Shown: positions 1 through 5,302 of the stretch, in pieces
How the letters are laid out: each line of letters begins with the position of its first letter
Position numbering within the stretch: position 1 is the first letter of the stretch
DNA from: Endomicrobium sp.
Lineage (GTDB): Bacteria; Elusimicrobiota; Endomicrobiia; Endomicrobiales; Endomicrobiaceae
DNA: 6,986 bases
NCBI GenBank assembly: GCA_031260765.1
Contig: JAISKX010000249.1
Location: 1-6,986 of the forward strand
Direction of reading: 5' to 3'
Made by a program: the position numbers and the translations under genes
Notes under the pieces: model-generated
Seen by the model: only the letters and a program-made list of their open reading frames with translations
Told to the model about the DNA's origin: nothing
Database searches by the model: none

Positions 1-426
1 AGCAAGAGGACTGAAGTTGGAGGTCGCAATGCTGTTGTTGAAAAGTCTGAAAACACAATACAAAATATCATCTTGCAAGAAGTGGAAAATCTTGATGGAA
101 TTTTAATCGCCACAACAAATCTAACACAAAATTTGGACAAGGCTTTTGAGCGCCGATTTATATATAAAATAGAATTTCACAAGCCGAGCCTTGATGCAAG
201 AAAGCATATTTGGCAATCAATAATACCAACGCTTTCTGATACCGACGCTCAGAGTTTGTCCCATTCCTATGATTTTTCCGGCGGGCAAATAGAAAATATC
301 GCAAGAAAACGCACAGTTGACAATATAATATCAGGCGAAGAGCCTAATTTAGATAAATTGATTTCTTTTTGTAATGAGGAAATGTTTGATAAATCTGTTG
401 TGAAGAAAATTGGTTTTGCGATTTGA
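1..426 (+). CDS. AAA+ ATPase, C-terminal part (5' end outside window)
   Basis: The frame is open from base 1 and ends at TGA 424-426, giving 141 visible residues; the true start and the Walker A and B motifs lie to the left. The visible part is the second half of an AAA+ module. A sensor-1 segment (ILIATTN) has its Asn at visible residue 40. An FERRF motif with paired arginines at 51-52 is typical of the AAA arginine finger. A helical lid follows, with a sensor-2-like SGGQIENIARK stretch near residues 93-103. The family uses ATP hydrolysis to remodel or unfold proteins; the substrate cannot be told from this fragment. A TTG at 73 could be taken as a start, but 24 open upstream codons reading as AAA sequence (SKRTEVGGRNA) argue against it. 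It converges on the neighbouring autotransporter gene with 22 bp between stops. Nothing links the two functionally. Confidence 0.88.
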   Translation, partial: SKRTEVGGRNAVVEKSENTIQNIILQEVENLDGILIATTNLTQNLDKAFERRFIYKIEFHKPSLDARKHIWQSIIPTLSDTDAQSLSHSYDFSGGQIENIARKRTVDNIISGEEPNLDKLISFCNEEMFDKSVVKKIGFAI

Positions 427-448
427 CGGGGAATGTCCTTGCGGCTTT

Positions 449-3400
449 TTATTTGACAATGATGTCTGTTCTGCGGTTTTTGATTCGGCTGGCGGGTTTG
501 TTATTGTTGATTAAAGGGTCATTGGGTCCTAAACCTTTGAAAGTGATATTGCCTGCGGGGATGCCGTTTTTGACTAATTCGTCAAATATGGCATTCGCTC
601 TTTTTTGAGATAAACCGCTTCGGTTTTCTATATAGTCTGTGTGCCCTTCAATAGTAATTGTATTGTATTTATATTGCTTTATGGTTTGAGCAAGATTTTC
701 AATGATTTGTTTGCCGGCAGGCGTGAGAGCAAAACGCTTTTCTCTGAAAGCTGTTCCTGTGAGTCTGAAAATAGTTCCTAAATATGTTTCTTCATTTTGT
801 AATTCTTGCTCTTGAAGCAAGGCTTTTGATTGAGCAACCGTCATAATTTCTTGTATTGAAAGGTCTGGTTTTTCATTTGACATCGGCTCTATAGTAAAAG
901 GTTCTATCAGTCTTTGTTTTTGAGCTTCCCTTTCTTGTTCTAAGGCTTCTGCGGTTTCTATCGGCTGCTGTTCTTGAGCGTCCTCTTTTAGTTTTCCAAA
1001 TTTATAACCTGCGCCCATATAAGCATAATAATCAAGAGCATTAGACATAGGGGATATATCAAAATTTATGAAGGCGGAGAAATCAGCATTAAAATTGTAT
1101 TTGAATCCCAAAGCTATATTTGTGAAAGTTGCGCTTGTTTTATGGGCATGAACATCAAAACTTCCGTATTCAGGCGCGGATATATAAGACATTTTATATT
1201 GCGGGTCGTCTCCTATAAAAGTATGACCTATATATATTTTCCCATACCAATTGAATTTTGTATTTGTCTCATTGCCTAAACCCGCTCCTAAAAATAGCGT
1301 CAATTTTTCAAATTGTCTTTTATTGACAATTATATCTGCCGCGCCGCCGCCGTTTTCTGTGATTTTATCATTCATTCTCATTGCGTATTGCAAATCTATA
1401 AAAGGTTTGAAATCAAACAAAGGACTTTTCAATATAAATTCCAAGTCAGAGCCGATATTTATGCTCGTGCTTTTAAAGTCTGCGCTTGGAATTAATCCCA
1501 CATTATGTATATATCTGTGTGAATCATATTCTTGCGCGCTTGCGCTGATATTAGCTTTGAAATTTCTGCTCTTGCCGAGATATCCATAAACAAGACCAAT
1601 CCCCGTATCTTTTATATCAACTTTGGAGCCCGATTGCCGTATGTCGCCATTTTCATAAAAAGCATATAAGCCCGCTATGGAATTTTTCTTTACCGATACA
1701 TTAAAGCCCGCTTGAAAGCCGGACATTACTGTTTTTAAATTGCCGTAATCATAATCATAAACGCTTGATTTGAATGAATATTGAGTCCAAACAGATACAA
1801 GGCTTTTCTCTCTTTTTATATTGGGATATAGCTCTGTGATATTGTTCCTTATGAGATTTGCGCTTAAAGCGTTGGCAAGAAATTCTCCGCTTAAACTATG
1901 CAGAGTTCTAATTGCATCCGCATTGTATGAGGCAAAAACACTATTAAAAATTGGTTTCCCTATATCGTTCATTTGCGGATTTGTAATTAAATTAACTCCG
2001 TCTAAAATGCCTGCTATGTTTTTTTGATTTTCTGTAAGACCGTTTATGTCAGTCAAATGAGCTGAACCTAAGATATTTAAGTCTATCCATTTATGTTCTG
2101 GATTTACAAAATCTGAACTATATACTATTGTGTAATTGATTTTTCCGCCTCTTGAATCAAGAATACTGTCTGTGTGTGCAAATCTATCATTGGGCGCCGT
2201 CGTCGTTGAATTGAAAATCTCAACTATTCTTACAGAGAAAGAAGCGCTAAAACTTCCGTATCCAGTAAAAAACAATGAGCTGTCAAATTCAAGAAATATA
2301 TCGTCGGTTTTTATTGAGTCGGCTTTTAATGTATTCAGATTGACGCCCAGTCCTAAAATTCCGTCAATATCTATAAAGGAAAATGTAGTAATTTGGGCTT
2401 TGGCGCCGTCAGTCATTATGTATTGAGAATCTTTGGCGATATATACAGATTTAAAAGTCGTTGTGGCGGCTTGTGATTCTATTTTGCCCTTGTTTTGAAC
2501 TAATATATTAGCGTCAAGATTAATCTTTTGCCCTTTTATTTTAAGTTGAGATTTATTAGTTAAATAGATGTCATTATTTTTCAAATAGTCCCCATCGGCT
2601 ATATTGGAATCAAATTGTCCGCTAAAAGTAGAGGCTTCAAAAATTATTTCAGAATTGTCGGCATATATAGCCCCGCCGTATTGATTGGCGGAATTTGATG
2701 AAAAACTTATATTTGAATCTTTAAAAATGAGTTTGGATTTTAGCAGACTGATAGCTCCGCCGTTGACTTGAGACGAATTGCTTGAGAAACTTATAGTTGA
2801 ATTATTGAATTCTATTACAGAGCCGCCGCTTGCAAAAATTGCGCCGCCGTTCCAAAGTGATTGATTGCTATCAAATTGAGCGGCGCTATTGTCAAAAACT
2901 AAAGATGCTGAATACAGATATATCGCTCCGCCGCTCATACCTACGGCGCTGTTATAAGAAAAGAGCGCATTCGCGCTTGAAAATTTTACAAGAGAGTTTT
3001 CTTCTGCATATATAGCCCCGCTGTTTCCTTCTGCTATATTTGTGGAGAAATTTATGGAAGAATAATTAAAAGAAAGTTTTGAATCATAAAGACCAATAGC
3101 TCCGCCGTATTCTGAATGATTTTTCATAAAAGAGGCAGTTGAGCGGTTAAAAGAGGATATGGCTCCATTAAAAAACAAAGCCCCGCCGTAATTTGCTTTA
3201 TTATCGCTAAGCATAAAAGTGGAATCATTAAAATTGGCTATTGAACCTAACATATATAATGCTCCGCCATAGACGCCTGCTGTATTTCCAATGAAAACAA
3301 AGTTGGAAGAACTTATTTGCAAGAGGCTAATAGCATTCTCATTCAAAATTGCCGCCGCGCCGCCATGTTGTTTAATAGTTTTGTTATAGCGAAAAGTTGC

Positions 3401-4435
3401 CGAACTTTCTGTAAAAAGAATAGTTGAATCTTTTGCATATAAAGCCCCGGCATTGCTATAACTTACATTGCTTGAAAAATCTATTTTGCTGTTTAAGACT
3501 GTTAAAACAGAATTCAATATATACACAGCCGCGCCTGAAAAATCAAGATTTAATTTATCTACATTGAAAGCAGGCAACCCATAAGCCGCTGCGAGAGGGG
3601 AAACAGGAAACGGCATTGGGAAAAAAGGAGGAGTAGTATAAGTATAAGTTGATGGGTTTTCTTCATTATTTTGAAATTTTAGAGAGCCGTTATTTGTAAA
3701 TGTTATACTGCTATACATAAAAGAAATAGTGCTTTGCGCGGTATATATTGCTCCGCCGAATAGATTTACTTTAATAGTGTTTCTTATTGCATTGCTTGAG
3801 AAGTCTATATTGAAATTATCAGCGAAAGTCGCTGTGGATTTGAAAAACTCAATATGGGTATTTGATGAATATATGACTCCGCCATAAACTGAGATGTCTG
3901 TTGGATTTGACGCTGTATTGCTTGTAAATGAGATTTTTGCATTGTCCCTGAAATCACTTTTGCTATCAGAAAAATAAATTTTTGAATCTTTGGCTGAGAT
4001 AGTTCCTTTATAATCTATTGAATACAAAATACTCCAGCTTGTGATAGAAACAAAATTATTTGAAAAATCAACTTGATTTTCAAATGTGATTATAGAGTTA
4101 TTCATTACATCAAGGCTTGTGCCGGAGGAGATATTGAAATCTTGAAAGCGGATATCTTTTAATGTAATATCTTTTGAATTTGCCGACAGCCATTTATATG
4201 CAGAATCTCCTGATAGCGAGTGTCCGCCTCCATCAATTATTATATTGTGTCCGAGCGGTAGCAACGCATCCCCAAAAGTGATATTATTAGCCAATTCAAT
4301 ATTATCAATAGAAGTCGTTGATTTGTAAATATCTTGAAACCAAGTCCAGCTGCTGACTGAAACGGCATAAACTGAAGCATTGATAAAAAATACACATAGA
4401 ATAATGAATGAGATTTTTAAATTTTTGTATATCAT
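449..4435 (-). CDS. Pmp-like autotransporter adhesin with C-terminal OmpA-like domain
   Basis: A complete 1328-residue protein starts with ATG (4433-4435), 9 nt after an AGGAAA Shine-Dalgarno, and ends with TAA (449-451). Residues 1-24 are a signal peptide ending VYA. Residues about 60-590 form a repeat passenger with 13 GGA-type motifs (GGV/GGA/SGA) alternating with FxxN motifs (FSSN, FDSN, FADN). From residue 301 to 587 they recur every 27-32 residues, which predicts a beta-solenoid as in chlamydial Pmp proteins. Residues 590-880 are a less regular stretch. From about 881 (VWTQYSF) to 1146 (GAGYKF) lies an autotransporter beta-barrel of about 265 residues. Residues 1147-1212 are a Glu/Gln-rich, probably helical linker. 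From about 1213 to the end is an OmpA-like domain: IEGHTD with Asp1267, then GLSQKRA with Arg1279, and a terminal NRRTDIIV. These correspond to the residues known to bind diaminopimelate in OmpA. The mature protein lacks cysteine. Inferred role: outer-membrane surface display of an adhesin-like passenger, tethered to peptidoglycan. Confidence 0.9.
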   Translation of the reverse strand: MIYKNLKISFIILCVFFINASVYAVSVSSWTWFQDIYKSTTSIDNIELANNITFGDALLPLGHNIIIDGGGHSLSGDSAYKWLSANSKDITLKDIRFQDFNISSGTSLDVMNNSIITFENQVDFSNNFVSITSWSILYSIDYKGTISAKDSKIYFSDSKSDFRDNAKISFTSNTASNPTDISVYGGVIYSSNTHIEFFKSTATFADNFNIDFSSNAIRNTIKVNLFGGAIYTAQSTISFMYSSITFTNNGSLKFQNNEENPSTYTYTTPPFFPMPFPVSPLAAAYGLPAFNVDKLNLDFSGAAVYILNSVLTVLNSKIDFSSNVSYSNAGALYAKDSTILFTESSATFRYNKTIKQHGGAAAILNENAISLLQISSSNFVFIGNTAGVYGGALYMLGSIANFNDSTFMLSDNKANYGGALFFNGAISSFNRSTASFMKNHSEYGGAIGLYDSKLSFNYSSINFSTNIAEGNSGAIYAEENSLVKFSSANALFSYNSAVGMSGGAIYLYSASLVFDNSAAQFDSNQSLWNGGAIFASGGSVIEFNNSTISFSSNSSQVNGGAISLLKSKLIFKDSNISFSSNSANQYGGAIYADNSEIIFEASTFSGQFDSNIADGDYLKNNDIYLTNKSQLKIKGQKINLDANILVQNKGKIESQAATTTFKSVYIAKDSQYIMTDGAKAQITTFSFIDIDGILGLGVNLNTLKADSIKTDDIFLEFDSSLFFTGYGSFSASFSVRIVEIFNSTTTAPNDRFAHTDSILDSRGGKINYTIVYSSDFVNPEHKWIDLNILGSAHLTDINGLTENQKNIAGILDGVNLITNPQMNDIGKPIFNSVFASYNADAIRTLHSLSGEFLANALSANLIRNNITELYPNIKREKSLVSVWTQYSFKSSVYDYDYGNLKTVMSGFQAGFNVSVKKNSIAGLYAFYENGDIRQSGSKVDIKDTGIGLVYGYLGKSRNFKANISASAQEYDSHRYIHNVGLIPSADFKSTSINIGSDLEFILKSPLFDFKPFIDLQYAMRMNDKITENGGGAADIIVNKRQFEKLTLFLGAGLGNETNTKFNWYGKIYIGHTFIGDDPQYKMSYISAPEYGSFDVHAHKTSATFTNIALGFKYNFNADFSAFINFDISPMSNALDYYAYMGAGYKFGKLKEDAQEQQPIETAEALEQEREAQKQRLIEPFTIEPMSNEKPDLSIQEIMTVAQSKALLQEQELQNEETYLGTIFRLTGTAFREKRFALTPAGKQIIENLAQTIKQYKYNTITIEGHTDYIENRSGLSQKRANAIFDELVKNGIPAGNITFKGLGPNDPLINNNKPASRIKNRRTDIIVK
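2675..3883 (-). repeat. Tandem Pmp-type GGA/FxxN repeat units in the passenger
   Basis: Thirteen GGA-type motifs begin near residues 185, 227, 301, 330, 358, 390, 417, 444, 473, 502, 530, 559 and 587 of the leftward protein. Those from 301 onward are 27-32 residues apart, mostly 28-29. Each typical unit reads YGGAIY, a short turn, a Ser-rich strand (SxxxFxxSxxxF) and then FxxN. The pattern is the one defining the chlamydial Pmp repeat. At DNA level the core GGCGGAGC-ATATAT is reused with small changes; for instance 16 bases around the motif at 2660-2675 recur near 3006-3021. This gives short homologies that could support loss, gain or exchange of units. Confidence 0.85.
3578..3650 (-). other. 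Pro/Tyr-rich insertion inside the passenger repeats
   Basis: Between the second and third GGA motifs (residues 227 and 301) the spacing jumps to 74 residues. The extra sequence includes a Tyr/Thr run and then PPFFPMPFPVSP from residue 269, followed by an Ala-rich LAAAYGLPAF. It has neither the FxxN nor the GGA pattern of its flanks. A proline-dense stretch would not fit a beta-solenoid coil, so it probably leaves the helix as a loop. The reading frame is intact across it. Confidence 0.6.
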
Positions 4436-4444
4436 TGATAGGGC

Positions 4445-4450
4445 TTTCCT
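4445..4450 (-). promoter_or_regulatory. Ribosome binding site of the leftward gene
   Basis: On the minus strand AGGAAA lies 9 nt before the ATG at 4435, inside an A-rich, weakly structured leader. It supports this start, which is followed directly by a good signal peptide. Confidence 0.7.
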
Positions 4451-4488
4451 TTTTGTTTTTTTTTGATGGGTTTTTTTGAACTACGCTG

Positions 4489-4518
4489 ATTTTACTATAT
4501 TCTTACGCTAAAAAACAA
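4489..4518 (-). promoter_or_regulatory. Weak candidate promoter for the leftward autotransporter gene
   Basis: Read on the minus strand, TTGTTT (4518-4513) and TAAAAT (4494-4489) are separated by 18 bp. A start near 4482 would leave a leader of about 47 nt. Both boxes deviate from consensus and the region is AT-rich, so chance matches are likely; it is the best pair I could find upstream of this gene. Confidence 0.3.
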
Positions 4519-4528
4519 AAAAGCATTG

Positions 4529-4704
4529 AAAAATGTATGTGATAAATAGTCTATATTTGCCATCCGTAAAACACTGCTGCTTCATCCCTAAACTCAAAAA
4601 GTGATTGACATTTCATTCATTTTTTAGCATAATCCGCGCCCGTTATGTTAAAATGGCAGAGAATCCCCAATAGCCAAGATAAAATATTTTTTGAAAAATG
4701 AATG
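4529..4704. repeat. Three copies of an AAAAATGNATG motif, possible operator
   Basis: The copies are at 4529-4539 (plus strand, AAAAATGTATG), 4614-4624 (minus strand, read as CATTCATTTTT) and 4694-4704 (plus strand, AAAAATGAATG). The second and third form a perfect 12-bp inverted repeat (4613-4624 with 4694-4705). The first and third share TTGAAAAATG[T/A]ATG over 14 bases. The middle copy lies in the spacer of the rightward promoter, where a bound protein would block RNA polymerase. No regulator is encoded in the window. In an AT-rich region this may be chance. Confidence 0.35.
4605..4633 (+). promoter_or_regulatory. Sigma-70-type promoter for the rightward autotransporter gene
   Basis: A perfect -35 hexamer TTGACA (4605-4610) is followed by exactly 17 bp and CATAAT (4628-4633), one base from the TATAAT consensus. 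Transcription would start near 4640, leaving a leader of about 130 nt before the ATG at 4772. The spacer contains an AT-rich TCATTCATTTTT element repeated elsewhere in the region. Confidence 0.75.
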
Positions 4705-4747
4705 AGTTTTTTAAAATTGAAGGGGTTTTAGTCATCAAATACGGATA

Positions 4748-4770
4748 TTTTTAGACAAGGGGTCTATAAA
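4748..4770 (+). repeat. Small inverted repeat enclosing the ribosome binding site
   Basis: TAGAC (4752-4756) pairs with GTCTA (4762-4766) around an AAGGG loop. After one mismatch (4751/4767) three more A-U pairs (4748-4750 with 4768-4770) can extend the stem. It is short and AT-rich, so its stability is modest; any effect on translation is inference. Confidence 0.35.
4757..4762 (+). promoter_or_regulatory. Ribosome binding site of the rightward gene
   Basis: AAGGGG ends 9 nt before the ATG at 4772 and fixes the start ahead of the signal peptide. The site lies almost entirely in the loop of a small inverted repeat, TAGAC (4752-4756) and GTCTA (4762-4766). Confidence 0.65.
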
Positions 4771-4771
4771 A

Positions 4772-5302
4772 ATGAGTAAATTAAAAAATGCTTTGAAAAT
4801 TAAATTATTTTATGTATTTGCAGTATTACTTTTTTTAGGAATACCAGTTTATGCCGCCGATATTGGAGATTGGGGGGCTTTTAGCATAGCTTATACAACA
4901 GGCGGGAATATCAATCTTTCCAGTTCAATTGTCGTAGGCGCCGATATAGGCGGGTTTAGCGGTGATTATTTATCAATAAAAGGAAATAACTTTGCTTTTA
5001 GCGGCAATGATAAACATGGTTTCTCATTTAGCAGTAAGACTGTTTCATTTGAGAATATAGTATTTAGCAGTTTTAATGCTCATTGGGGTGGAGCTATATT
5101 TGCTGACAACGGTTCAAATATATCGTTTAGCGGAAACAAGATTGAATTTTCAAGCAATTTTGCAACGGCAAGCGATGATGATTCGGCTGGCGCAATCTTT
5201 GTAGGTAATACAAATGGCGAATGGACTACAATAGGCTTCAATGTAAATGCTGATTTTATCGGCAATATAGCTACAGCAAACGGCGGGGCTAGACCGCGCT
5301 AG
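4772..5302 (+). CDS. N-terminal fragment of the interrupted autotransporter (176 residues)
   Basis: This is the piece translated if the amber codon terminates. It has a lysine-rich N-terminus, a hydrophobic core and a VYA-A cleavage site after residue 28. The first solenoid strands follow, with GGAIF near 106 and AGAIF near 140, and it ends NGGARPR. The last three residues do not fit the repeat, where residues such as IFA or IYI are expected. Without a barrel it could not be anchored as an autotransporter and would at best be released into the periplasm. A strong promoter and ribosome binding site precede it, so expression is likely even if the product is useless. Confidence 0.65.
   Translation: MSKLKNALKIKLFYVFAVLLFLGIPVYAADIGDWGAFSIAYTTGGNINLSSSIVVGADIGGFSGDYLSIKGNNFAFSGNDKHGFSFSSKTVSFENIVFSSFNAHWGGAIFADNGSNISFSGNKIEFSSNFATASDDDSAGAIFVGNTNGEWTTIGFNVNADFIGNIATANGGARPR

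Larger units (their letters stand above)
4436..4771. other. Divergent intergenic control region (336 bp)
   Basis: No gene is visible here. The region separates the starts of the two divergent autotransporter genes. It is AT-rich with poly-T runs (nine T at 4456-4464, seven at 4471-4477) that become A-rich leader in the leftward transcript. It holds a strong rightward promoter, a weaker leftward candidate, a ribosome binding site for each gene, three copies of an AAAAATGNATG motif, a TACGCT direct repeat and a small hairpin around the rightward ribosome binding site. The block at 4634-4672 is locally richer in G+C (CCGCGCCCGTTATG) and would lie at or just after the rightward transcription start. 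Confidence 0.85.

Noticed and set aside
415..460. Rho-independent terminator between the convergent genes
   Set aside because: There is a T-run at 446-450 after GCGGC, but I could not find a matching upstream arm in either direction.
423..608. 61-codon plus-strand open frame after the ATPase gene
   Set aside because: It lies almost wholly antisense to the OmpA-like domain, which is well supported by conserved motifs.
1251..2426. Several plus-strand open frames of 60-112 codons
   Set aside because: All are shadows opposite the barrel and passenger of the minus-strand gene and show no start signals or recognisable domains.
2675..3883. CRISPR-like periodic repeats
   Set aside because: The spacing is about 81-96 bp within an open reading frame and the repeats are degenerate and encode GGA motifs; they are protein repeats.
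4456..4464. Nine-T tract as a phase-variation switch
   Set aside because: It is outside the coding region, lies between the candidate -10 and the ribosome binding site, and a small length change there would not alter the frame or promoter spacing; nothing else supports switching.
4691..4717. Second rightward promoter, TTGAAA with TAAAAT
   Set aside because: The spacer is only 15 bp and both boxes are AT-rich near-matches; the TTGACA-17-CATAAT pair upstream is far better.
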